Of a stretch of DNA of 64,000 nucleotides, positions 10,865 through 22,205 are shown piece after piece. The notes under the pieces are model-generated. The model was not told the DNA's origin. It did no database searches and saw nothing but the letters and a program-made list of their open reading frames with translations. Each line of letters begins with the position of its first letter. The first letter of the stretch is position 1. Location: NCBI RefSeq assembly GCF_030272615.1, contig NC_081406.1, forward strand, positions 234,040,396-234,104,395, given 5' to 3'. The position numbers and the translations under genes are program-made. This DNA is from Cryptomeria japonica. Its lineage: Eukaryota; Streptophyta; Pinopsida; Cupressales; Cupressaceae.

Positions 10865-13753
10865 TTGCATTTGCATAGTGACATGTCTATTGAAACAAGG
10901 TTCCAAGCACCAATGATGCAACAAAGTTTGACATATCAACCGACAATGAAATCACAATTATATCCATCCCAACAACAAGGCAATATCGATCAAACTCTTT
11001 ATGATGAAACAAGTCTCCAAATACAAAAGTTAGAGGAGAAGCTAGCTCAAGAAAATGAGATATTGGAACAAAGAGTGAAAAACATTCAGAAGAATAGATC
11101 ACAAACATCCAAAATGCTTCAAAAATTTCAAGGTTGAAATCTAAAGATTGAGCCAATTGATGTAAGATCTCTTCTTGAACGATCAGACATACCAACTCTC
11201 CTCTCCCAAATAGAGATGATGAAACAATTTCAAGAAAGGAGACAACATCAATTTCAACATTATGTGCCTCCACAACAAGAACAAGGTGTTTACTATTAAT
11301 CAGATTTTCAACCAATACAACCAATGGTTCAACCAATTGTTCAACATATTCAACCAACACAACCAATGGTCCAATTTCAACAATATGTCCAACCAACTAT
11401 ACAATGTCAACAAATGGTTCAACCAATGGTGGAATATCAATGTCAACAACCGCAACCAAACATTCAAAAACAAAGGTTGCAGCACACACCAACCCAAGTT
11501 TCAAACATGTCAGAACAATTGAACCAAGTCCAATATCAAAACATGACATTAGATCAGAACCAACTCCTTGCCAAACAAGTTCAAATTCTAGATTCAACCA
11601 TGTCAAAACCTCAAAAGAAAGGTGGCTTTATTGCAATGCTCTTAAGGAAATTACCAAGTGAGTTTATTGAAGAAGATCAAGATAATATAATTATGTCTAG
11701 CAATGCCTCATCTCCCCACAAGAAAATTGACTCTCCAGTGGCATCTATCCCTACACCTCTAGAAGTTTCACAAGAACCTTCTATATTGTCCTCATCAAAC
11801 AATACACCCAAGGATGCAATTATCCAAGGACTATCCATAATTGATTGCCAAGATAATCCAATTCATGATGCACATCTTTGTCATGTTTCAGAAATACAAG
11901 ACCCAATGCCACCATGCACTTTATTGCCATTACCTATTTTAGAGGACTCCATTCAAAGTCCCTCTTCCTCATGTTCAAGCATTGATTCCTTGCCAGAATC
12001 CATCACAAATGTTCAAAGTGCATTTCCTTCATGCCAAAACATTGATTCCTTGTCAAAATCCCCCATGCATATCCAAAGTCCAACCCCATGTCAAGAGGAT
12101 AATTTAGAGCATGAAGAAACATGTCTTAAAACAGATCAAGATCAAGATCCTGAAACCTTATCATCCCATCCAATTGTTGACTAGGACCCCATGTTCCCAG
12201 ACACTCACGATGATTCCCCTATTCTTGTCCATCCTATCCAAAGTCCTATTGACACTCCATTCCCCAGGCAAGATCAAGATATCCTAGTTCATCCAATCCC
12301 AAATGATCCCCTTCCATTTCATGAACACAATGTCCTTTCAAATCCCATTGACATTCCACTTCCTAAGAAAGATCAAGATATCTCTTCCATCCTTTCCGAT
12401 GATCCCATTGAAAGTAAAGAGCAAAGCACCTTTAAAGAGGAATCCAATGATCTTCCTCCTTGTCAAGATCAAAGTATCCTTCCAAATTCATTTCCAACAC
12501 AAGACCCTATCATTCCTTCATATCCTCCACAAGATCCACTTGTTCCTCCATCTCCTTGTCTTAATGCTCCATATACACTCCAAGATCACATTTCTTGTGA
12601 TGATCCCATTATTCCTCCCATTCCATCTCTTGAAGAGCCTGTCATTGAACCATGTCTACTACACAATCCTAGTCCCCCTCATGATCCTAATATCCCTCAT
12701 GATTCTAACATGTTAGTGCAAGATGTTCATGAACCCTCGACATGCATAATGGGTTCTTCCACTTTGGTGCAATCCAATCCACTTCAAGATCTCATTATTT
12801 CTCTCATATCACATCCACCTCATAATGAACTCACGTCTTCTTCCCAAAGAAAAGAGTATCCTACAAGTCAAGATATTCATAAAGGCAAAGGGGTAGACCT
12901 TCACAAGCAAGAACCCCTCCATATCAAAGAATATACTAATGGTCATGGCTACAGAGCTCACACTCAAGGCGTTGGTATCCCTTCAAAGTCAAAATCCAAA
13001 TGTCCACCTTCCCCATCATCGCTTCCATCCATTCTAGGTCCCTATATCCCTCCATCTCCTATGCAACATCAGCAAAGGCACACATCTTGGAGAACCTTCC
13101 ATCCATCCCACATGCCTCCATATCATTCCCATCCACACCAACATTCATTCCCCCCTCCAAGTAATTTGGATGCCAAGTATAAGCATCATAAGTCTAGCAA
13201 TCCACATGTATTCAAGGATCAACATGTCCAATATAATCGACATGTCAAAACAAAGAACAATATGATCTATAAAGAAAAAGAAATATCCAAAAGGCCACAA
13301 AGGCCCACTCAGCAAAATAAAGCAAAGTCAAAATATATATGGGTTCCTAAATCCCTTGTGCAAGCAATGCACTCCAAGGAACCACAAAAGCATGAAAAAT
13401 CAAAAACCATGTGGATCCCTAGGCAGCTCCTTGAAGCACAAAAGCCTAAAGAAACATCCAACTTGGCATCCAAAATTGCTATTCCTCCATCCAAACTTTC
13501 CAAGTCTATTCCTCCATCACCTTCTTCATCCATTTTGGTTCCTTATGTCCCAAAATCCATAGTCTTTCCTTCGTCAAAATCTCCATATCCAAAACCCACT
13601 TTTCCTCCATCAGTCCATCACCCCTCAAGGTGTGTGCCAATTTCTATCTTGCCTTCATTTCCATCCACTAAAGCCCAATTCTTCCAATACCCTATCCATT
13701 ATCCAATGCATATTTTCCATCCTTCCATCCCTCTAGTCCAATCCTTTGCATAA
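10865..13753 (+). pseudogene. Large single-frame ORF of L, unknown protein (963 codons, three stops)
   Basis: I do not recognise this protein. One frame runs from 10865 to 13753 with stops only at 11135 (TGA), 11297 (TAA) and 12182 (TAG) and no frameshift; the second ATG at 10883 may be the true start. Visible regions in order are: a Gln-rich N-terminus; a probable coiled coil (about residues 40-80, LEEKLAQENEILEQRVKNIQ); a Q/P/V repeat region with QPMVQP units (residues 150-200); an acidic Ser/Pro middle with repeated PFPRQDQDI and PLPKKDQDI; and a basic, Pro- and His-rich C-terminus. The C-terminal part has two W[VI]P[KR]xL units (about 13335-13430) and a duplicated PPSPSS...PY[IV]P block. 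No Gag knuckle, protease or pol motif is present. It lies where gag-pol lies in G2. It could be a structural (Gag-like) or regulatory protein of the element, or a captured gene. Low complexity alone could also keep a frame open, but 963 codons argues for coding. Confidence 0.6.
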
Positions 13754-14734
13754 ATTCTTGCCTTAGTTTCATCTTATTTTCCATGTCCTTATCCTACCAA
13801 CGTCTTTGAGCATACTTTTTAAAGGTCATGGTCCATTTTTTTTTCAAGGCTGCTATCCAAACAAATAAGATGCTTGAGTCCTTCTTCCATCCCCTATCAT
13901 GTGTCCATCTTCTCTTGAAAAAGTCAAAATACAAAAAAAAAAAGTGAAAAGAAAAAGAGCAAAAAAGTAAGGAAAAAATAATTCGTCCACTAGTGAAAAC
14001 CTGGCAAACAGGTGCTTTGGGCAAGTACCGTGATGAAAACCTGGCAAATAGGCATCATGTGTAATTTATGAACTTCTTGCACACCACACTTGGGGGTAGG
14101 TTTTATCCTATCATACCATGTCATACTCCTTCATATCCTTTTGTCCTTCATTGTTTCATTATCCTATTGAACCCCTGTCATTACCCCTTCATATCTTATT
14201 ATCGCTCATGTCCAGTTTCCCTTTCCACCTTTGATCTTGACAAGGCTGAGGATCATCATGAGCATCATGCTTGCAGCTTTTAGTCTATCATAGCTTTTGG
14301 TCATTTATCCATTTTCTTATTATACCCTTTCATCCATATTCCCTGGTTTATTGCAACTTTCTACCACTATCCCTTAGCCTACCCCGACCTTCAGTCCATT
14401 TCCCTTATCCATTCTTGGTCTTGCTTATCCTATCCATATCTTATCACTATCCATACACTCTTTTTCATTCCTTAATCTTGATCTGACATAAGGACGCAAA
14501 ATTTAAACATGGTTTCAAAAACCTCTTGACATGTCCCTCATGCCATGTTCCTTCTTTACATTGTCATATCCAGTCTCTTGTCCCATCACGCAATAGCCCT
14601 TGAAAATTGCATCCGTATTGTCTCCATAATAAAGGCCTTTGTCTTCCCTCTATCCACCATCATTTCAGCAAGCCTATTTATTCACTTGTCATATTCCTTG
14701 CCTTGCTAGACACTGGGGGCATAATCATAAAAAT
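13754..14734 (+). other. L 3' module after the ORF, with paired GTGAAAACCTGGCAAA motifs
   Basis: The motif GTGAAAACCTGGCAAACAGG occurs near 13993 and ATGAAAACCTGGCAAATAGG near 14032, with GGGCAAGTACC between them. The same pair follows integrase in G2 (32075-32115) and in G1 (51530-51665). CACTGGGGGCATAAT near 14711 resembles CTTGGGGGCAATGCC in G2 at 32276. The rest, 14100-14700, is C/T-rich and I see no gene in it. The shared module shows that L derives from a Tat-type element. Confidence 0.65.
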
Positions 14735-14960
14735 TGAAAAATGTCTTGAAATAATCCAAAAAAAATCAAATAATGATCCTGAAATAATCCCTAAAAATCA
14801 AATAATATCTTGAAATAATCATAAAAATTGAAAAATCTCCTGAAAAAATTCAAAAAAAAAAGTCATAAAAATGTCCTGAAAAAATCTCTAAAAATCAAAT
14901 AAAGTCCTGAAAAAAAACGAAAAAAATTGTAAAACTCCAAAAACAAAAACAAACATTTTG
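14735..14960 (+). repeat. A-rich tandem array with TCCTGAAATAATCC units in L
   Basis: Degenerate units of about 30-35 bases (AAAAATTGAAAAATGTCTTGAAATAATCC-like, split by A runs) repeat six to seven times. G2 has a comparable array at 32340-32440, again shortly after the GTGAAAACC module. Confidence 0.7.
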
Positions 14961-16340
14961 CAATAAATTATTCCTTTTGTGCATAAGGCAAATCACTGAG
15001 CATTCATCCAATGACACTCGCCATCCATTTCACACTGTGCTTTAATGAAATCATGCTTTAACCAGATGAACTTTTTCAATCAAAACCAAACATTCAAACT
15101 GATCACATTTGTCTTATCAATTGAATATCAGCATCAAAATCATTTGTCCTTGTTCCTACTATCATGGGTCTTATACAGGGTGTGGTATACTCAAAACCAG
15201 ATTGTGTCTTGTCTTAGATGGGGTACCACATGTCCTGAAACCAGACAGCATGATCATTTTATCTGCACGTTCAACTTTTGACAATGGAGATCAAGATGTT
15301 TATTTGACTTGTTGAAATTAGCGAGTCTTATCATTTATTGATTTATCTTCGATCATGTTCCTATGTTGCTCGATGATGTCACTGAGTGATTTAGAGTGAC
15401 CGGGATGGCTCATGGTCTCTTTCTTTTTTGATTGTGATTGTCGTTTGTCTGTGATGTGTCTGTCTTTTGCAAAAAGGGTTGCATTTCAGCTCTGGCCTTC
15501 AATGCCATGATGCTACGCATCCATTTTGCTACATAAAAATAAAGGTTCTCACCTACAAAGTGCATTACTGAAAGCAAGTTTTTCTTCGTCTCTAACTCTT
15601 CCCTGTCTCATTTCTTCTTACTAACATTTCTCCCATTAGTCCGGATAGTCAGTTCGGTCTAGTGCTCCGATATCCAAACACATATGTTGTATCCTGCATT
15701 CATTGGTTAGTACATTTGCATTCCATCACATATTACATCAAGCATTTTATCCATTTCATTTCATAAATACATCAAAAATACATAAAAATACATCCATACA
15801 TGTTCATAAACAAGTACATAAGTCATCCATCCATAGAAAAATAACTACAAATCATAACACATTGCATCCCATCATATTGATGCATTTCATATCACATATC
15901 ATAAATAATATCGGAGTACAAAATTGGACTGTCTGTCCTAAGTATGGCCCGCAGGCTGACTACATAATATCAAGCTACATAGTGTCCACTGTCTGTCATA
16001 AGGAGTACGTGCCTCTGTCACTGGGTTCTCCCTCTATCCTCCTCATCCCTACCATATCTCAAGTCCTACTAATGTATCTCTGTCCGTGCTTCTGAGTCTA
16101 TGTCGTAACATGAAGCAGTCAGGTCGGTTCTCCCGTGTGATCAACGGATACTGTCGACTCTACATCACAATTGAGGCACATTTTGTCAGTTTTAGGGTTT
16201 GCTCCTATGGGTTGTATTTCCTCATTTTCATGTCCACCTCAGGGTGTTTTTCATCTATTCTGACCTATCCTACCCTTATCCCTCCTTTTCAGATCGTTTG
16301 CATGTCATTTTGACCAAAATTAGGGTTTTCAGTGCATAAT
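14961..16340 (+). other. L 3' region with CAT-rich tract; no gene recognised
   Basis: 15700-15905 is a CAT/ACAT-rich tract like those at 33480-34440 in G2 and 54000-54640 in G1. ATATCGGAGTACAAA near 15910 matches ATATCAGAGTACAAA at 34440 in G2, the point where the G2 antisense region begins. I see no PMD coding on the minus strand here, so the antisense gene seems to be lost or deleted in L. Confidence 0.5.
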
Positions 16341-16455
16341 TGCACCTGTGTCAGAGAACCTACACCTATGTCAGGTAACTTGCGCTTGTGTCTCCCTACA
16401 CAAGCATAGAAGACCCTATACAAGCACAGGATTTGCCCTGCACAAGCGCAGGAGT
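16341..16455 (+). repeat. Inverted array of the TGCGCYTGTGT motif near the 3' end of L
   Basis: Three units read forward (TGCACCTGTGTC, TACACCTATGTC, TGCGCTTGTGTC) and three follow in reverse complement (TACACAAGCATAG, TATACAAGCACAG, TGCACAAGCGCAG). The block can fold on itself. The forward motif is the one arrayed at 8903-9022. Confidence 0.8.
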
Positions 16456-16984
16456 CCATTTTTGCAGTTTCCATGGGCCCCGCAATGTCCCGCAAGCATT
16501 CAAAATTCACGAAATTGAAAACATAGGTTTTTGAGATCCATACCATGGCTCTTGCGTTGTCCGGTCATCTGAATGTGCGTACATGTTCTCCAAGGTGATC
16601 TTCCATTGGAATGTTTGCCATCTCTCTGCAAGTGTCCTTGTCCAGAGCAACAAATTCTCCTCTTTGTCTAGTGCAAATGAGCAATTGTCAACCTCTTGGT
16701 CTCATTTATAGCTCTTTGTCATTGCATAGATGGACGTGCATCCTCTCCATCTTATGATGGTCGTGGTCTTATGCATCTTAAATTGCTTGTCCTTCATGCA
16801 TCCGATCTCCGATTGTCAGTCCGTTCGATCCTATCATTTTTATCGATCGATTCGCCTCTTTTCTACATGTTTCTGGCCAATTCCTCGAGGGGGCATGCAT
16901 ATGTCATTATTATTGTCTGGGGTATTTTCATTACTGTTCTTTGAAACAACGCTTAAAATCGCATTGTCTCAAAGAGGGGCAAAA
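16456..16984 (+). other. L 3' conserved block and polypurine tract
   Basis: CCTCGAGGGGGCATGCAT at about 16882-16899 and CTCAAAGAGGGGCAAAA at 16968-16984, the tract just before the LTR, are shared with G2 (37537-37696) and G1 (57632-57731). The second tract is the PPT that primes plus-strand DNA. The function of the first purine tract is not known. Confidence 0.75.
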
Positions 16985-18226
16985 TGTAGACACCTAAAAA
17001 TGGTCAACGCTTGCGAGGTCATATTTTAACATTTACGCATTGCCTCATTTTAGGTTTTTGCGTCTCATTAACATTTCTCCTATGATTCGCACTTGGTCTT
17101 TATCATTTGTGAGCATCGAGTCATTCTTCTACATTCTTCATTCATCTTGCCTTTGAATTTGGTCTTGTCGACAACAATCTTCAGTCATGATTTTGGTCGA
17201 TCTTTGTCCTTGTCAATCTTGTCATATTGCAATTGATTCGTCATCGATCCTTGTCCTTTTCAATCATGTCAATTTGGTCAATTTGTCATTGATTTTTTTC
17301 AACCAACCTCAATCAAATCATTTATCAACACTGGTCATTTATCAATTCAAAATCATGATCGAGTCAATTATCTTTCATCAAGACCTAATTCATCTTCTAG
17401 GGTTTTGTGATTTAATCATTTAACCTTGATTGTCATTTCTCTCTCTAGGATTAATAAATTATTTATTTATCCTAAGTCTTCTCATCGCAATTAAATATTC
17501 ATTTAATTGGCTAATTATTCCTCTTTGGTGAATTAATTAATAAATGACAAATTATTAATTAATTTACCTAATTTCCTCATTTTTTCTAATTTCTTAATTT
17601 TCTAATTCCTAATTTCAATTTCCTCCTATTTCTCTCCTAAATTCATGGAAATGACATGTCAATTTGTCATAAATTTGTCATAATTGACAATCAATCAATT
17701 TTGACATAGAAGTTGTCATAATTTGTCATCAATTATCAATCAATCAAATTTTGCATAGAAGGTGCATAATTTGTCATAATTTGTCATAATTGACACGATT
17801 GATTTGCAATTTCCATTTGAATTGAGTCATGCTAATCTTTTCATCTCTCCAATGCTTCTATAAATTGGATGATCTTCATCAATCAAGGCTAATGGGTAAT
17901 TGGTAATTGGTAATCAGACTATTGAATTTCTAGTACTCTTGATCAATAATCAATGTCAATTTTGCTTTCAATTGTGTATGTGCACTTGTAGGTGAGATCC
18001 ACAATCCAACCATTTGAAGAGGAAAGAAGAACAATGGAGCCGCATGAAGGAGCGTTCAAGTCATGTCTATGGTTTGCATAATCTTTCATTTTTGAATGCT
18101 TTTATCTCATGTCTCTATTGAGTGTTGTTTAGGATTAGATCATTACATTTTGTGTTGTTGTGATTGAGTTAATGTCTAGTGTTTTGATATACTTGTTTGT
18201 GATGATTCCTAATTTCCTAACGTACA
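16985..18226 (+). repeat. Element L 3' LTR
   Basis: 1242 bp, nearly identical to 7538-8780 and ending CTAACGTACA. TSD GGTAT follows at 18227-18231. Few differences between the LTRs point to an insertion later than copia A or G1. Confidence 0.95.
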
Positions 18227-18231
18227 GGTAT

Positions 18232-19070
18232 ATTCATATTTGCATATTTGCTTTTACCGACAAATAGGTCCAGGGTTATCTAGGGTTACACCGGCAGGTT
18301 TATCTTTTCCAGATCAACATGGCATGCTATGGAGATGATTAATTATTGTTGTAAATGCATTAAGCCAACATGTTTAATCAGTTATTGCATCGGATATTAT
18401 ATTGTTTGTAAAATGTTTTTATTGTAATATCTTGTAGAGATGACCTACTAAAATTGGTCTTAGGCTATGATATAAATGTAAGATCTTATTTGTAAGATCA
18501 AGTGTGGAATGCGAAAAAGGATTGTGTGAAGGTATATGCGACATTAAGAAGAGATATACACAAAGACATCATTTGAAGGTGAAGCTAGGTTTTTGTGAAG
18601 GCATATTAACATTACACCAGTACCGAATCCAGCATATGAAGATGCTATTTTGTGCAGTAAATTCTTATTGGATTTAACCATCCAACTATAGTCAATGTGA
18701 CTCCCATTTTGTGATTGAGCAGTGAGCTCTAGGCACTTGGCCTTTCTACATGTGCAGACCCCATTTATGTACACTTAGTATCTGCAGTAGTATCATCTGA
18801 TTGTGGGTAAGGTTTCCACCATGGTTTTTCCCCTAACAGGGTTTCCATGTACAATATTGGTGTTATGTGTTGTGGATGACTTTGTGTTTATGTTTCATGC
18901 ATTAATCTTTATCGGTATAGCAATTAACTATTTAAACTATCTACCAACACACTTAACTGGTTTACCGGTATTAAGCGTTAAGTTGGTTAAGTTGCTTTTG
19001 GTTTGAATTTAGTTGACAACTAATTCACCCCCCCCCCCCCCGCCCCCTTAGTTGTCTCTAGGACCTAACA
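18232..19070 (+). repeat. Copia B 5' LTR, second fragment
   Basis: Matches the B 3' LTR from about 42096 to 42927, including TACCGACAAATAGGTCCA and the end GGACCTAACA. TATAAAT is at 18471. A C14 tract at 19028-19041 is about twice as long as in the 3' LTR. Confidence 0.95.
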
Positions 19071-19072
19071 AT

Positions 19073-19084
19073 TGGTATCAGAGC
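19073..19084 (+). other. Primer binding site of copia B (initiator-Met tRNA)
   Basis: TGGTATCAGAGC, two bases after the LTR end, matches the complement of the initiator methionine tRNA 3' end. Confidence 0.9.
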
Positions 19085-19126
19085 TTAGTCCTCTTTTGCA
19101 TAAGTTTAACAACTTGATGAGATCTA

Positions 19127-20533
19127 ATGTATACTAATTATTTCAAGAAGGACAGTCCTAAACTATGGCATATGGAAGATCAGAATGGAGACACATCTAA
19201 ATTGCATTGGTAAAGATGTCTGGGAAGTTACAAAGAAGAGTTATACTGTTGCTGTACCTGGTCAGCCCAGTCCAACTAACTTGACTAAAGATGAGGAAAA
19301 TGATTGCAAAGAAAGAGAAGCACTTTTGAGCACATTATCAGTTCAACAAATCATGGAACTATTAGATAGGTCTACTGCTATAAATGAATTGAGAACAATG
19401 CTTAGTACATCAATAACTAGGGATACATTGATTGGAAAACTTTCAACTTTTGAAATTGAAGAATTTGGTCCTGTTGCTACTATAAAGACATATTTGGCTT
19501 TTAAAGAATCAACATCATCTACTCCATCATTCGACAAATCTGATTAGAAAGCCTTTTATGCAAGAGAACTTGAAGAAAGTAGGAAGGAGAATGAAGAACT
19601 TGAAGAACTTGAAGCACTGTTTGCTAGAAAAATGCCTAAAGGTCCAGTTAGAAGTAAGTATGAAGGTAAAGCACCCTTTAAATGTTTTAACTGCAATAAG
19701 ATTGGTCATATGGCTTCGAGATGCCTTGATAGACATGCTAGACTAAGAGAAGAAGCTAGAAGAACATACAAGCCTAATCCTAAATATCAGAGATACAGAT
19801 TTAAGAAGAATAAAGATAAATCTTGTTACATTGCTGATGAAGGTGTGACTGATGATTCTGATGAGGATCCAGTAGATAATGGATGCGTTTTTGTTGCTAT
19901 AATAGAAGATCAACCGACACCTACTACTCAACTGGTAGAACAAGCCCTAGCAGCTAAAGTTGAAGTAAAGGATGAATGGATCATTAATTCAGGATGCTCA
20001 CATCATATGCCAGGAGACAAAGGTAAATTCTTGAACTTTCAAGAATACAATGGAGGTTTAGTAAGATTTGGAGATGATAAAGCCTATTCAATCAAAGGTA
20101 AGGGTACAATATCTCTTGACAGTAAGCATAAAATTGACAATGTCTACTATGTTGAAGGATTAAAGCATAATCTTTTGAGTGTTGGTCAATTAGTTGAGAA
20201 AGGATTTCAGTTACAATTTAAGAATAGAAAATGCAAAATCATGAATAGAACTAGTTTAGAAATTGCAACCGGTAATTAGACTAGAGGTAATATCTTTCAT
20301 TTGAATAACAGTGAAAAGACATGCTTGATTGCACATATAGATGAAAGTTGGTTATGGCATAAGAGACTTTGTCATGTAAACTTTGATTGCATGGTGAAGA
20401 TCAGTACTTCTAAGGCAGTTAGAGATCTACCTAAAATTGTCAAACCTCAGAATACAATATGTAAGGAATGTCAATTTAGAAAACAAGTTAGAGCTAGTTT
20501 CAAAAGTATTCCAGAAAAATCCAATAATGCTCT
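19127..20533 (+). pseudogene. gag-pol: Copia B gag, protease and GAG-pre-integrase (5' part of polyprotein)
   Basis: An ATG at 19127 aligns with the copia A gag start, but most of the N-terminal Gag is deleted and the frame shifts to that of 19185. From 19185 the frame is continuous with stops near 19545 and 20277. An intact zinc knuckle, CFNCNKIGHMASRC, lies at about 19682-19723. The protease motif reads NSGCSHHM where copia A has DSGCSHHM, so the catalytic aspartate is lost by a G-to-A type change. The GAG-pre-integrase region (WLWHKRLCHVNF...CKECQ) is at 20347-20475. G2 is inserted after GCTCT at 20529-20533, and the frame resumes at 39042. Confidence 0.88.
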
Positions 20534-21872
20534 TGTAGTCACATAAATCTATCCAGTTTAATTAAATAAATATTTTCTATTTATTTGATTAAAAATCCAC
20601 TAGCCATCAGTTAATTAAATTAATATTTAATTAATTCATCTCCAAACATTCTCCTATTAATTAAATAAATTATTCAATTTATTTTAATTAATTCATTAAA
20701 CCAAATTCACAATCAATTAAATGAATAAAATCTATTTATTTAATTAAATCCCCCTATTCCTCTTTTAAATAAATTAAATTAAACATTTATTTAAATCATT
20801 ATCCCCCCCACTTGCATTTTCCTACAAATGCAACTTGCACACATTTATTGAAATAAATGAATTTTTATTTTAATAAAATCTTATTTTCCCTCACCCACCA
20901 AATCCAATTGCATTCCTAAATCCCCTTCTAGATTCTTCTAACCCCTTCCTAATTAGCCTAATCCACTCCCTAATTATTGTCACATTCCTAAACAAAATGG
21001 AGTCACTTCTCAAAGACTTCAAAAGTCTTTGAAAAGCATTTAATGCTTTGTGTGTTCAACAAATTAACCTCCAAAGTCTTCAAAAACCACTAATGGCTAA
21101 CTTGTCTCCCCAAACATTTATTGCTTTGACCATGTTTATCCCTCTTGCCTTTTGCACAAGAGTTTATCCATTGGATAAAAGATTTATTCTTTGAGTAAAG
21201 AGTTTATTCATTCAACTAACCTTGAACTTAAAACTCCCAAGGTCATGTCAAGCATTTAATGTTTATTCCCTCTCCTCTCAACCTATCTCACATTGACACT
21301 TGTCATCCTGGGATTGGGTTGAAAGCCCTCACATGGATTTGAAATCATTCAATCCTAACCCTTATTGAGATTTCTCAATCTCAACCATCCATTGCTCCAT
21401 TTTTCCTATAAATAGAGCCCATTTCTTCATACTCTAGATCCTGAAAACTTGTATGCATTTAACCTATAGGCATTTTAGAGAGCATTTAGCATAGCAAACT
21501 AAAATCTTGTTATTTTGGTTAAAATCAATCATTTTAATATCATCTAGTATTTTAGCTTTTTATTTTACATTTAGAGCAAAATACTCAAATCTCAATCCTC
21601 CATAAGCATCCATAGTGCAAAAAGCTGCTGAGAGCTACACTATTTTGGAACTTGGAGAGGAGAGGAACAAGGGAGAAGGAGCTAAGAGCATGTTAAGAGG
21701 CATTTGGAGATGCCTTATTATCTTTGTTTCATTTGTTAGATATATTAGCATGATTTTAGTATCTCTTTTGATATGTCTGTTTAGATTAGTTTTTGATTGA
21801 CTAACACTAATGATTTTCTTGTGTCTTGTGTTGTTTATCATTTGCTAACCTTGTCCATTTAGCAGCGCATCA
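20534..21872 (+). repeat. G2 5' LTR
   Basis: 1339 bp. U3 holds perfect inverted repeats: TCAAAGACTT/AAGTCTTTGA (21010-21032), TTTATCCA/TGGATAAA (21163-21179) and TTGAGATT/AATCTCAA (21365-21384). A 61-codon ORF at 21615-21800 recurs in the 3' LTR at 38779-38964 and lies in R/U5. It is more likely LTR sequence than a gene. Confidence 0.95.
21407..21414 (+). promoter_or_regulatory. TATA box of G2 5' LTR
   Basis: TATAAATA, 873 nt from the LTR start. The 3' LTR copy is at 38571, 874 nt in. The offset equals that in L and G1 although the U3 sequences differ. Confidence 0.65.
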
Positions 21873-21874
21873 TT

Positions 21875-21892
21875 TGGTGAACCCGACGTGAA
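21875..21892 (+). other. Primer binding site of G2 (tRNA-Trp type)
   Basis: TGGTGAACCCGACGTGAA, two bases after the LTR. All 18 bases fit the complement of the plant tRNA-Trp 3' end as I remember it. Several Tat elements use tRNA-Arg instead, so this choice is notable. Confidence 0.65.
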
Positions 21893-21966
21893 TCCAAACA
21901 CCTAAGAGATCATTTTTTTTTTAAACCAATAACATGTTTGAATGTTGAAATTGTCACATAGGTTGT

Positions 21967-22205
21967 GCTTTAGCACTATTGATCGCATTCTAGCGCTATC
22001 GATACTTGTTGTTCTAGCGCTATTGTTCTTACAATAGCGCTATTGTATCAAGTTTAGCGCTTTTGACACTGTTTTGGTGCTTTCAACACTGTTTTGGCGC
22101 TATTGAGCCTATTTTAGCGCGTTTGCCTTCTCTGTCTTTCTTTTTCTTTTAGCGCATTTGTGTTAAATAGTGCTTCTGTTCAAACATAGACTAGTGCTAT
22201 TGTAA
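21967..22205 (+). repeat. TTTTAGCGCTATTG array after the G2 PBS
   Basis: About eleven units with core AGCGCT or a one-base variant, usually followed by ATTG or TTTG, at 18-25 base spacing and mostly in one orientation. One unit, CAATAGCGCTATTG, is a perfect palindrome. The reverse-complement array is at 36788-37085. Confidence 0.85.

Larger units (their letters stand above)
7538..18226 (+). mobile_element. L: non-autonomous Tat-related LTR retrotransposon with a large unknown ORF
   Basis: The 10.7-kb element has LTRs of 1243 and 1242 bp and a GGTAT target duplication (7533-7537, 18227-18231). It shares a tRNA-type PBS, leader fragments, a GTGAAAACCTGGCAAA 3' module, a CTCGAGGGGGCAT block and the PPT AAAGAGGGGCAAAA with the gypsy elements G1 and G2. 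I found no Gag knuckle, protease, RT, RNase H or integrase, so it must have moved with proteins supplied in trans. In the position of gag-pol is one long frame (10865-13753) of unknown function. This is a LARD-like structure but with coding capacity. Confidence 0.85.

Noticed and set aside
10887-11396. Minus-strand ORF of 169 codons
   Set aside because: Shadow of the L frame: a Val/Leu/Glu-rich product is the complement of a Gln/Asn-rich one.
12191-13753. Host proline-rich cell-wall-type gene
   Set aside because: It lies inside LTRs with a perfect TSD and in frame with upstream element coding; no signal peptide is seen.
21615-21800. 61-codon ORF with hydrophobic C-terminus, repeated at 38779-38964
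   Set aside because: Both copies lie in G2 LTRs downstream of the TATA box. Identity follows from LTR duplication, not selection. A short leader peptide cannot be excluded.
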